Shown one piece after another: positions 1 through 6,840 of a stretch of DNA of 64,000 nt. Source of the stretch: Novosphingobium piscinae (lineage in GTDB: Bacteria > Pseudomonadota > Alphaproteobacteria > Sphingomonadales > Sphingomonadaceae); contig NZ_JACLAX010000001.1 in assembly GCF_014230355.1 (NCBI RefSeq), positions 1 through 64,000 on the forward strand. The letters run 5' to 3'. Within the stretch, counting starts at the first letter, position 1, and the number at the start of each line of letters is the position of its first letter. A program made the translations under genes and the position numbers. Under the pieces are notes generated by a model. That model did not search any database. It was not told the origin of the DNA and saw only the letters and a list, made by a program, of their open reading frames with translations.

Positions 1-161
1 GCCGCGCGGGCCAGCGCCACCCCGCCCGGACCGAGCGCCGGCGTGATTCCGCCGGTGTGCAACAGGCGGGCACCGGCCCGTGCCGCCGCGAAGTCGATCG
101 TTTCGGGCCGGGCGAGGGCGAAGGCGCTGCCGGCGCGGTCATAGGTGATCTGCGCCGCGCG
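1..161 (-). repeat. Partial duplicate of kdgK (codons about 97-150)
   Basis: This stretch matches 21845-22005 base for base except at position 79 (c here, a at 21923), that is 160 of 161 identical, in the same orientation. On the minus strand it encodes an internal piece of the 2-keto-3-deoxygluconate kinase; the one difference would change Leu124 to Arg. The match stops at 161. After a 15-base gap in the kdgK copy (22006-22020), seven more bases (ctcgagg, 162-168) agree, then similarity ends and a LuxR-type gene begins. The left boundary lies outside the window. It is either a real rearrangement or an assembly chimera. Confidence 0.9.
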
Positions 162-566
162 CTCGAGGCCGCCTGCGCCGCGCTGGCCACGGCCCCGCCC
201 GAGGCGCGCGAGCTGGTGCTGCTCGATCCGGCCGCGGCGCAGTGGCTGCTGCTGACCCGCGCCGCCCTGCCGCTGACCGCGCCCGCTGCCGCGCCGGTGG
301 CGATCGGCACCCTGCGCGAGGCCCGGCGCGAGAATCCGCGCGCGGCGGTCCGCACGATCGCGCGGCTCCACGGCCTGTCCGAGCGCGAGGCGGCGCTGGC
401 GCATGGCTTGACCCTTGGCGAATCGATCCTCGAGGCCGGCGCGCGGCTGCGCCTGACCCCCGAGACCGCACGCAACTATTCGAAGCGGATCTATGCCAAG
501 ACCGGCACGCGCGGGCAGGCCGATCTGGTCCGCCTGCTGCTCACCGGCCTCGCCCCGCTGGGCTGA
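162..566 (+). pseudogene. LuxR-type HTH regulator, N-terminus missing
   Basis: The frame ending at 566 carries a C-terminal LuxR/GerE-type helix-turn-helix in its last ~65 residues (LSEREAALAHGL, then TPETARNYSKRIYAKTG and QADLVRLLL), the form often seen in sphingomonad regulators. The same frame is open from a GTG at 57, but its first ~35 codons lie in the duplicated kdgK fragment and are read from the non-coding strand, so they are not a natural N-terminus. The native sensory or linker domain is therefore absent. About 134 codons of genuine regulator remain. Whether any product is made is unknown. Confidence 0.65.
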
Positions 567-586
567 GCGTGCCTCGGCGTGCCGGC

Positions 587-1408
587 TCAGTCGGCCGGGC
601 GGGTGGCCGAGGCGCCCGAGCGGTAGCCCGGCTCGGCGGGTTCACCGAAGGCGGCGAGGATCGCGGCATGGCGGGCCTCCAGGGCCGCGCGGTATTCCGG
701 GTGGGTGACGATATAGGGCGCGCCCTCGGCAATCGCGCGGACCACCGCGCGCCCGACCCACAGCGGATCCATCATGTTGGCGCGGACCCGCTGCATGTGC
801 GCGGGATCGTTGGCCACGGCGCGCGCCGCGTCGCGTTCGGCCATGCGGCTGCGGGTCAGCCCCGGGAACAGGGTGGAGACGCCCACCCCGGCCGGAGCCA
901 GCTCCTCGCGCAGCGCGTCGGACAGGCCGAGCACCGCGAACTTGCTGGCCGAATAGGCGGCGAAGCTCCCGAACGGACTGAGCGCGTTGACCGAGGCGGT
1001 GTTGACGATGTGCCCGCTGCCACGCGCGACCATGCCCGGAGCGAAGGTGGCGATGCCGTGGTAGACCCCGGTGACGTTGACCGCCATCAGCCGCTCGAAC
1101 TCCTCCGGTGGCACCGCGAGCAGCGGCTTGAAGCCGTTCGACACTCCGGCATTGTTGCACAGCACGTCGGGCACCTCGCCGATCGCGGCGCGCAGCGCGT
1201 GCCAGCTCGCCAGCGAGCGGACATCGAGCGTGAAGGCCCGCGCCCTGGCTGCGGCGGGCAGGCCGGCGGCGACCTCGGCGGCGAGGTCGCCCTCGAGGTC
1301 GGCGAGGATCAGCGAGGCTCCGGCCTCGGCGCAGGCCGCGGCGATCCCGGCCCCGATCCCGCCGCCCGCCCCGGTGACCAGCACGGTCCGCCCGGCGAGC
1401 GTGCTCAT
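587..1408 (-). CDS. SDR family oxidoreductase
   Basis: A 273-aa short-chain dehydrogenase/reductase. The N-terminal Rossmann motif TGAGGGIG (about residues 13-20) binds NAD(P), an NNAG motif follows near residue 90, and the catalytic Ser plus YxxxK (YSASK) lie near residues 140-160. The length is typical. Its ATG overlaps the stop of the 118-aa gene upstream by four bases (ATGA), and that gene overlaps the Rieske oxygenase in the same way, so the three are translationally coupled. The context suggests oxidation of an alcohol or diol made by the oxygenase; the substrate cannot be read from the sequence. Confidence 0.88.
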   Translation of the reverse strand: MSTLAGRTVLVTGAGGGIGAGIAAACAEAGASLILADLEGDLAAEVAAGLPAAARARAFTLDVRSLASWHALRAAIGEVPDVLCNNAGVSNGFKPLLAVPPEEFERLMAVNVTGVYHGIATFAPGMVARGSGHIVNTASVNALSPFGSFAAYSASKFAVLGLSDALREELAPAGVGVSTLFPGLTRSRMAERDAARAVANDPAHMQRVRANMMDPLWVGRAVVRAIAEGAPYIVTHPEYRAALEARHAAILAAFGEPAEPGYRSGASATRPAD

Positions 1409-1761
1409 GCCCCGGGCTCCGCGTCGGCGACCGCGCGGGTGATCTGCATCCGCGCCCGGCCGAGCGCATGGCGCGCTTCAGCGGGGCCCTGCATCTCCAC
1501 GGCCAGCCCGACGTGGGCCAGCGCCAGCAGCAGGTTGAGCAGGCGCTGCTCGGCCGGGTCGAGCGCGTGAAGCGGGCGCGCGTCGAGATGGGCGAGTGCC
1601 GAGGCGACCAGCGGGCTGGCCGCGGCAAAGAACTGTTCGCGCTCATCGCTCGTCGCTTCGCCGCGCCGTGCGGCGCGCGCCGCCGTGGTCGGCAAGGCCC
1701 AGCCGGCAACGAAGGGTTCGAGCGCGGCAAAGCCCGGGGGCAGGGCGGTCTCCCCGCTCAT
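1405..1761 (-). CDS. Conserved-looking 118-aa protein between Rieske oxygenase and SDR
   Basis: I do not recognise this family. The start is the ATG at 1761, which overlaps the Rieske stop (ATGA). The protein is Ala/Leu-rich, predicted helical, with no signal peptide, membrane segment or cysteine. It contains EREQFF and a leucine-rich stretch LLNLLLALAHVGLAVEM (about residues 74-90). Four-base overlaps on both sides indicate a real gene co-translated with both enzymes. It could be a small partner of the oxygenase, but it does not resemble a ferredoxin (no Cys) or an obvious cone-shaped ring-hydroxylase beta subunit. Confidence 0.7.
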   Translation of the reverse strand: MSGETALPPGFAALEPFVAGWALPTTAARAARRGEATSDEREQFFAAASPLVASALAHLDARPLHALDPAEQRLLNLLLALAHVGLAVEMQGPAEARHALGRARMQITRAVADAEPGA

Positions 1762-2951
1762 CCCCGCTGCTCCGGACCGGCTGCTCCCGCCTGGACGCGG
1801 CGGTCGACTTCGAGGAACAGGTGGCGGCAGAGCGCCTCCATCGACTGGAAGTGGATGTGCGAGAGCGCTCCGCTGGCCAGCCCGGCCTGTCCGCGCTCGA
1901 TGATGCCGACATCCTCCGAATGGATGTCGCGCAGCTGGGCAAGGGCATATTCGCGTGCCAGCCGTTGGCTCGCGCTGGCGTCCTCGCCCACCCAGTAGAC
2001 CCGCACCACGCCGCGCGACCGGTCTGCCGCCAGCGGATAGACCGTGTGCGAGAACGGCTGGGTCGGGGTGCCGATCACGAACAGGTTGGGGAACAGGGCC
2101 AGGTAGTCGCGCCCATGCGGCAGCGTCAGCAGCCCCTGTTCGGCCAGTGCGGGAATTCCGCAGAACGAGGCGGCCCGCTGGAACGGCTTGAGCGCGGGGT
2201 CGGGGTTCGACCAGATCCGCTGGGTGCGGTGCGGGCCGTGGAAGCCGATCTCGACCGGATAGCCGAACGGGTTGTCGCCGCCGACCCCGGCCCCGCCCGA
2301 GCGCGGATGGACGAAGCGCAGGTGGTAGTTCTCCTGGAAGTTGTCGTAGGTCAGCTTCCAGTTGGCGGCGATCTCGTAGGTGTACTCGCTGAAGGTCGTG
2401 GCCCGCGCGACCGGCATCTGCTCGAGCCGCCCGGCATAGTCGCCCAGCCAGTCGCGCAGCGGTTGGGCCTGCGGGTCGAAGTTGACGAACAGCAGCCCGG
2501 CGCACTCCTGCAGCGCCACCGGCTTCAGCCCGCAGTCCTCCTTGCGCAGGTGGAAGGCGCCGAAATCGGGGGCCGAAAGCAGATCGCCCTCCGGGCCGAA
2601 GGTCCACATGTGATAGGGACAGCTGAACCGGCTCTGCCGCCCCGCCGCCGCCTCGACCAGCTGGGTGCCGCGGTGCGGGCAGACATTGTGGAAGGCCCGC
2701 ACGATCCCGTCGTTGCCCCGCACGATCAGCAGCGAGGCGCGCGCGAATTCGAGGTCGCGGCGCACGAAGGCGCCGGGCTCGGGCAGCTCGCAGGCGTGGC
2801 CGACATGGATCCAGCTGGTCAGGAACACGGCGCGCCGCTCGCGCTCGAAATAGGCGGGGTCGTAGTAGGGCGCGGCGGGGATGGGGTTGGTCCCCAGCCA
2901 GGCGACGGCGTCCGCGGGGATGGGGCTGAAGCTCGTTCCGGGGTGCGTCAT
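1758..2951 (-). CDS. Rieske non-heme iron oxygenase, alpha subunit
   Basis: A 397-aa aromatic ring-hydroxylating-type oxygenase. The Rieske [2Fe-2S] motif is CPHRG (C91, H93) followed by CPYH (C111, H114). The catalytic domain shows the usual bridging Asp and mononuclear-iron histidines in DNFQENYHLRFVHP (about residues 200-213). Such enzymes insert O2 into aromatics or demethylate N/O-methyl groups, using electrons from a reductase or ferredoxin that is not encoded next to it. A TetR regulator lies immediately upstream on the same strand. A 14-bp inverted repeat (3006-3019) lies in the 71-bp gap and probably controls this gene. Confidence 0.92.
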   Translation of the reverse strand: MTHPGTSFSPIPADAVAWLGTNPIPAAPYYDPAYFERERRAVFLTSWIHVGHACELPEPGAFVRRDLEFARASLLIVRGNDGIVRAFHNVCPHRGTQLVEAAAGRQSRFSCPYHMWTFGPEGDLLSAPDFGAFHLRKEDCGLKPVALQECAGLLFVNFDPQAQPLRDWLGDYAGRLEQMPVARATTFSEYTYEIAANWKLTYDNFQENYHLRFVHPRSGGAGVGGDNPFGYPVEIGFHGPHRTQRIWSNPDPALKPFQRAASFCGIPALAEQGLLTLPHGRDYLALFPNLFVIGTPTQPFSHTVYPLAADRSRGVVRVYWVGEDASASQRLAREYALAQLRDIHSEDVGIIERGQAGLASGALSHIHFQSMEALCRHLFLEVDRRVQAGAAGPEQRG

Positions 2952-3005
2952 GGGACCAGTCCTGTTGAGCGGGACCCCGAGGCTAAACTGCCCTGATCAA
3001 ACTTT

Positions 3006-3019
3006 CAACACCAGTGTTG
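3006..3019. promoter_or_regulatory. Candidate TetR operator (caacac-ca-gtgttg)
   Basis: A perfect 6-bp inverted repeat with a 2-bp centre, lying 55-68 bp upstream of the Rieske oxygenase start and just after the tetR stop codon. Position and symmetry fit a dimeric TetR-type repressor site. Assignment to the adjacent regulator is inference. Confidence 0.5.
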
Positions 3020-3022
3020 GAA

Positions 3023-3619
3023 TTATTCGCGGAGCAGTCCGTCGCGGCGCAGCATGCGCTGCTGTTCGGCGCGGAACCGGGCGACCACCTCCTCCGCGCT
3101 GGCCTCGGGCCGGATGCTGTGGCGGAACACCCGCGGGCCGATGATCGCCCCGGCCAGCAGGAAGGCGCAGTAGACCTCGACGTCGACCGGCTCGGCCGGC
3201 GCGCGTGCGGCCTGGACCTGGGCCGTTGCCGTCACCAGGTCGTCCCAGCGGGGATAGCGTTCGCGGATGTCACCAGGGGCGATGAACTGCTCGATCCACA
3301 GCTTGATCAGGTCGGGATTGGCCAGCACGAACCGGGCGACAAAGTCGATCCGGTCGCTCTGGCTGGCAGGCGCCTCGAAGCCTTTCACCAGTTGTGCCGA
3401 TGACCAGGCCTGGACGGCCTCGAGCAGCGCTTCGCGGCTGGTGAAGTGGTAATAGACCGTCGCGCGGTTCATCTTCACCGCGCGGGCCAGTGCGGCCACG
3501 GACAGGGCCTCCACGCCCTTTTCGGAGATGAGTCGGACAGCGGCCTCGATCAGGGCCTGGTGCGTGGCATCGAACGACTTGTTGCGGCGTTGGCGAGCGG
3601 GTGGGGCAGGGTCATCCAT
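3023..3619 (-). CDS. TetR/AcrR family transcriptional regulator
   Basis: 198 aa from the ATG at 3619 (MDDPAPP); the frame is open further upstream to 3685, but that extension lacks family similarity. Residues about 15-60 form the TetR helix-turn-helix (LIEAAVRLISEKG, then ALARAVKMNRATVYYHF). The C-terminal part is the variable ligand-binding and dimerisation domain. It lies directly upstream of the Rieske gene on the same strand with a palindrome in between, so it probably senses the substrate or product of that pathway and controls it. Confidence 0.88.
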   Translation of the reverse strand: MDDPAPPARQRRNKSFDATHQALIEAAVRLISEKGVEALSVAALARAVKMNRATVYYHFTSREALLEAVQAWSSAQLVKGFEAPASQSDRIDFVARFVLANPDLIKLWIEQFIAPGDIRERYPRWDDLVTATAQVQAARAPAEPVDVEVYCAFLLAGAIIGPRVFRHSIRPEASAEEVVARFRAEQQRMLRRDGLLRE

Positions 3620-3717
3620 CGCCTGACTATGGACGAGCGTTCCGGCCAGGCCAACGGGCTCGCGCCACGGGGGCAGGCGCCGCAATATCTGATGGTAATG
3701 TGAATCATCTCTTGCTC

Positions 3718-3735
3718 ATCACATCATAATGTGAT
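3718..3735. promoter_or_regulatory. 18-bp palindrome in front of ribB
   Basis: atcacat-cata-atgtgat, a perfect 7-bp inverted repeat with a 4-bp centre, ends 11 bp before the ribB ATG. Another ATGTGA half-site starts at 3698. A -10-like CATAAT (3725-3730) lies in the centre. It could be an operator; the HTH domain of RibB itself is one candidate binder. Confidence 0.45.
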
Positions 3736-3746
3736 CAAGCGTCGTC

Positions 3747-5006
3747 ATGTCTAGTGAACTGATCGAACGAATCCGCCGCCTCGTCGTCGATGGCGGCATG
3801 TCGCGCTCCGGCCTGGCCCGCGCCGCCGGGCTCCACGCCAACACCCTGCGCGACCTCACGGAGCCAAGCTGGAATCCCACGGCCGAGACCCTCGCCAAGC
3901 TTGAACGCTTCCTGTCGGACAGCGACGACAGCCCGGCGCTGGTTCCGATCGAGGAGATCATCGAGGAGGCCCGCAACGGCCGCATGTTCATCCTCGTCGA
4001 CGACGAGGACCGCGAGAACGAGGGCGATCTGGTGATCCCGGCGCAGATGGCCACGCCCGATGCGATCAACTTCATGGCCACCCACGGGCGCGGGCTGATC
4101 TGCCTGACCCTCACCCGCCAGCGCTGCGAGCAGCTCGGGCTCGAGCTGATGAGCCGCAACAACGGGACGCGCCACGAAACCGCCTTCACCGTCTCGATCG
4201 AGGCGCGCGAAGGGGTGACCACCGGCATCTCCGCCGGCGACCGCGCGCGCACCGTGGCCGTGGCGATTGATGCGGCCAAGACCCGCGACGACATCGTCAC
4301 TCCGGGCCACGTCTTCCCGTTGATCGCGCGCGATGGCGGGGTGCTGGTCCGCACCGGCCATACCGAGGCCGCGGTCGACATCTCGCGCCTCGCCGGGCTC
4401 AACCCCTCGGGCGTGATCTGCGAGATCATGAAGGACGACGGGACCATGGCGCGGATGGACGACCTGATCCCCTTCGCGCGCAAGCACGGGCTCAAGATGG
4501 GCACGATCCGCGACCTGATCGAGTACCGCCGCCGCCACGACCACCTGGTCGAGCAGGTCGCCGAAACGCGCATGACCTCGGACTACGGCGGCGACTGGAA
4601 GCTGCTGACGTACCGCAACAAGATCGACGGCACGAACAGCTTCGTGCTGCAGAAGGGCCAGGTCGTACCCGGCCAGCCGACGCTGACGCGGGTCCATGCC
4701 ATGTCGCTCTTCGACGATATCCTCGGCCGGCCCGGACCGAAGAAGCGGACCCTCCAGCGGGCCATGGACGCGATCGGCGCGGCCGGGGCGGGGGTGATCG
4801 TGCTGCTGGTGCCGCCGCCCGGAACCCAGCCCATGCCCGAGGGCGAGATGGACCTGCGCACCTATGGGGTCGGCGCCCAGATCCTGGCCGATCTCGGCGT
4901 GCACGACATGGTCCTGCTGACCAATGCCCACCGCAACCTCGTGGCCCTTGACGGCTATGGCCTCAACGTGGTGGGCGAACAGGCCATTCCCCCGGAGAAC
5001 GCATAA
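3747..5006 (+). CDS. ribB: 3,4-dihydroxy-2-butanone-4-phosphate synthase with N-terminal HTH and degenerate RibA domain
   Basis: A 419-aa cytosolic riboflavin-synthesis enzyme converting ribulose 5-phosphate to 3,4-dihydroxy-2-butanone 4-phosphate plus formate. Residues 1-60 look like a Cro/XRE-type helix-turn-helix ([20 protein letters not shown]). The RibB domain (about 65-270) has the acidic metal motif [10 protein letters not shown], then THGRGLIC and [10 protein letters not shown]. Residues about 278-419 resemble GTP cyclohydrolase II, but where RibA carries its three zinc-binding cysteines this protein has Ser320 and a Gly-Pro-Lys stretch, so that half is probably inactive. ribH follows after one base. 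The palindrome at 3718-3735 may be its control site. Confidence 0.92.
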   Translation: MSSELIERIRRLVVDGGMSRSGLARAAGLHANTLRDLTEPSWNPTAETLAKLERFLSDSDDSPALVPIEEIIEEARNGRMFILVDDEDRENEGDLVIPAQMATPDAINFMATHGRGLICLTLTRQRCEQLGLELMSRNNGTRHETAFTVSIEAREGVTTGISAGDRARTVAVAIDAAKTRDDIVTPGHVFPLIARDGGVLVRTGHTEAAVDISRLAGLNPSGVICEIMKDDGTMARMDDLIPFARKHGLKMGTIRDLIEYRRRHDHLVEQVAETRMTSDYGGDWKLLTYRNKIDGTNSFVLQKGQVVPGQPTLTRVHAMSLFDDILGRPGPKKRTLQRAMDAIGAAGAGVIVLLVPPPGTQPMPEGEMDLRTYGVGAQILADLGVHDMVLLTNAHRNLVALDGYGLNVVGEQAIPPENA

Positions 5007-5007
5007 G

Positions 5008-5427
5008 ATGTCCCGTTTCCTCATTGTCGAAGCCCGTTTCTACGATCACCTCAACGACATGCTGGTCGCCGGGGCCAAGGCGGCGCTGACCGCGGCGGGG
5101 CATGAGGTGGAGGTCGTCACCGTGCCCGGCGCGCTCGAGATCCCGGGGGCGATCGCACTGGCCGACCAGGCCGACCGCTACGATGGCTATGTCGCGATCG
5201 GCGTGGTGATCCGCGGCGAGACCTACCATTTCGAGATCGTGGCGGGGGAAAGCGCGCGCGGGATCATGGCGCTGACCATGGACGGGCTGGCCATCGGCAA
5301 TGGCATCCTCACGGTCGAGAACGAGGCCCAGGCGATCGTCCGGGCCGATCCGGCACAGAAGGACAAGGGCGGCGAGGCGGCCAAGGCCGCGCTGGCGCTG
5401 CTCAAGCTGCGCGAACGCTGGGCCTGA
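5008..5427 (+). CDS. ribH: 6,7-dimethyl-8-ribityllumazine synthase
   Basis: 139 aa, starting at the ATG one base after the ribB stop. It joins the RibB product with 5-amino-6-ribitylaminouracil to give the riboflavin precursor. Typical family segments are visible: [11 protein letters not shown] near the N-terminus, [11 protein letters not shown] in the middle, [17 protein letters not shown] and the C-terminal [12 protein letters not shown]. The length fits the family (~140-155 aa). Its frame is open further upstream, but that part overlaps ribB and is not family-like. It is co-transcribed with ribB; ribA, ribD and ribE are not in this window. Confidence 0.95.
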   Translation: MSRFLIVEARFYDHLNDMLVAGAKAALTAAGHEVEVVTVPGALEIPGAIALADQADRYDGYVAIGVVIRGETYHFEIVAGESARGIMALTMDGLAIGNGILTVENEAQAIVRADPAQKDKGGEAAKAALALLKLRERWA

Positions 5428-5448
5428 TCCGGCGCGGCAGGGGCCGGG

Positions 5449-6351
5449 ATGAACCTCCAGCACCTGCGCTTCTTCACCGCGCTGGCGCGGGAGCGCCACT
5501 TCGCCGCCGCAGCCGAGGCCTGCGGGGTGACCCAGCCGACGCTCTCGGCCGGGCTGCGCGCGCTCGAGCAGGAGCTGGGCAAGCGGCTGGTCGAGCGCGA
5601 CCGGCGCTTCATCGGGCTGACCGAGCACGGTCAGGCGATCCTGCCCTGGGCGCAGCAGGTGCTGGGCAGCCTGCGCGGTCTGACCCAGGCGGCCGGGGCC
5701 CTGTCGGCCCCGCTGCAGGGCGAATTCCGGCTCGCCGCGATCCCGGCGGCGCTGCCGCTGATCGGTCCGTTCGGCGCCGCCCTGATGGCGCAGCATCCCG
5801 GCCTGACCCTGGCGGTCCATTCCGCCACCGCGCGCGAGATCGCGCGCGGGCTGGCCGCCAGTGCCTTCGATGCCGGGGTGACCTATCTCGATCACGAACC
5901 GCCCGCCGACGTGCTGGCCGTGCCGCTCCACGCCGAGCGCCACCTGTTCGTCGCGCGGCGCGGCGGCGCTTTTGACCGCCACCGCGCGGCGACCTGGGCC
6001 GAGGTCGCCGCCGAGCGGCTCTGCCTGCTCCACCAGGGCATGCAGTTCCGCCGCATCCTTGACCGCGAGTTCGCCGCGCGGGGGCTGGCGGTCAGCCCGG
6101 CCGCGGTCGCCGACAGCTATGTCTCGCTGCTCGCGCTGGTCCGCACCGGTGGGTTCGGCACGGTGATCCCCGATGCCTATGCCGATCTGGTCGCCGGGCA
6201 GGACTGGGCTGTGCTGCTCCCCTTTTCGGCCCCCGCGCCCGATCGGCGGATGGGGCTGGTGGTGGTCAACCGCGATCCGTTGGGGCCGCTGGCGCGGGCC
6301 GGGCTGCAGGCCGCACAGGCTGCTGGCGCCGGGCCAGACAGCGCCCTCTGA
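5449..6351 (+). CDS. LysR-type regulator, probable activator of the formate dehydrogenase operon
   Basis: 300 aa with an N-terminal winged helix (MNLQHLRFFTALARERHF, then AAEACGVTQPTLSAGLRALE) and a periplasmic-binding-like effector domain from about residue 90. It lies directly upstream of fdsG on the same strand, the usual place of FdsR-type regulators. Its stop codon overlaps an inverted repeat of the form ATAG-N7-CTAT, a LysR-family binding pattern. The effector is unknown; formate or redox state are guesses. Confidence 0.85.
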   Translation: MNLQHLRFFTALARERHFAAAAEACGVTQPTLSAGLRALEQELGKRLVERDRRFIGLTEHGQAILPWAQQVLGSLRGLTQAAGALSAPLQGEFRLAAIPAALPLIGPFGAALMAQHPGLTLAVHSATAREIARGLAASAFDAGVTYLDHEPPADVLAVPLHAERHLFVARRGGAFDRHRAATWAEVAAERLCLLHQGMQFRRILDREFAARGLAVSPAAVADSYVSLLALVRTGGFGTVIPDAYADLVAGQDWAVLLPFSAPAPDRRMGLVVVNRDPLGPLARAGLQAAQAAGAGPDSAL

Positions 6352-6367
6352 TAGATTTTTTCTATCA
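6349..6367. promoter_or_regulatory. LysR-type binding site (tgatag-N7-ctatca)
   Basis: A perfect 6-bp inverted repeat with a 7-bp T-rich centre, in the 69-bp gap between the LysR gene and fdsG. The core ATAG-N7-CTAT is the spacing known for OxyR-class LysR proteins and contains the general T-N11-A signature. It ends 53 bp before the fdsG start. Confidence 0.6.
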
Positions 6368-6420
6368 CTGGTCGGCGGTTTTGATTTGACCACGCCGGCT
6401 GATCGCGCGCACCTGCGGGC

Positions 6421-6840
6421 ATGGCCGCGATCACCATCGAGGATATTCTGGCCCGGCACGATGGGCGCGAAGGCGCGCTGCTGCCGATCCTGCACGATGT
6501 GCAGGCCGCGTTAGGCTACGTCCCGGAAGCCGCCATCCGCGCGATCGCCAAGGCGCTCAACCTCAGCCGCGCCGAGGTCCACGGCGTGGTCTCGTTCTAT
6601 CACGACTTCCGCCCCGAGCCGGGGCCGCGCGCGGTGATCAAGTTGTGCCGGGCCGAAGCCTGCCAGGCGCGCGGCAGCGAGGCACTGGCCGCGGCGGTCC
6701 GCGGGTCGGACCGCGTGGCGATCGAGCCGGTCTATTGCCTCGGGCTGTGCAGCGTCGGGCCCAACGCACTGATTGGCGAGGCGGTTCACGCCCGGCTCGA
6801 TGTCGCCCGGCTGACCGCGCTGGTGGAGGCGCTGGCGTGA
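6421..6840 (+). CDS. fdsG: NAD-dependent formate dehydrogenase, gamma subunit
   Basis: 139 aa, homologous to NuoE. It carries a thioredoxin-like [2Fe-2S] site with four cysteines in two pairs: CRAEAC (about residues 79-84) and CLGLC (about 106-110). It belongs to the diaphorase arm that passes electrons from the molybdenum subunit to NAD+. The N-terminal helical part (ILARHDGREGALLPILHDVQ) is typical. fdsB starts at a GTG overlapping its stop codon by four bases. Confidence 0.93.
   Translation: MAAITIEDILARHDGREGALLPILHDVQAALGYVPEAAIRAIAKALNLSRAEVHGVVSFYHDFRPEPGPRAVIKLCRAEACQARGSEALAAAVRGSDRVAIEPVYCLGLCSVGPNALIGEAVHARLDVARLTALVEALA

Noticed and set aside
1..161. Mobile element end or attachment site
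   Set aside because: The repeat is an internal piece of a kinase gene with no terminal inverted repeats, transposase or integrase nearby.
1405..2607. A 400-codon frame on the minus strand extending the 118-aa protein upstream
   Set aside because: The upstream part lies in the Rieske gene in another frame and is low-complexity. The ATG at 1761 with an ATGA overlap is the natural start.
3696..3735. CRP/FNR-type site before ribB (TGTGA and TCACA words)
   Set aside because: The arms are in the reverse order (TCACA then TGTGA) with the wrong spacing for a TGTGA-N6-TCACA box.
3620..3746. FMN riboswitch before ribB
   Set aside because: The gap is only 127 bases and I could not find the conserved RFN-element segments; a palindromic protein site fits better.
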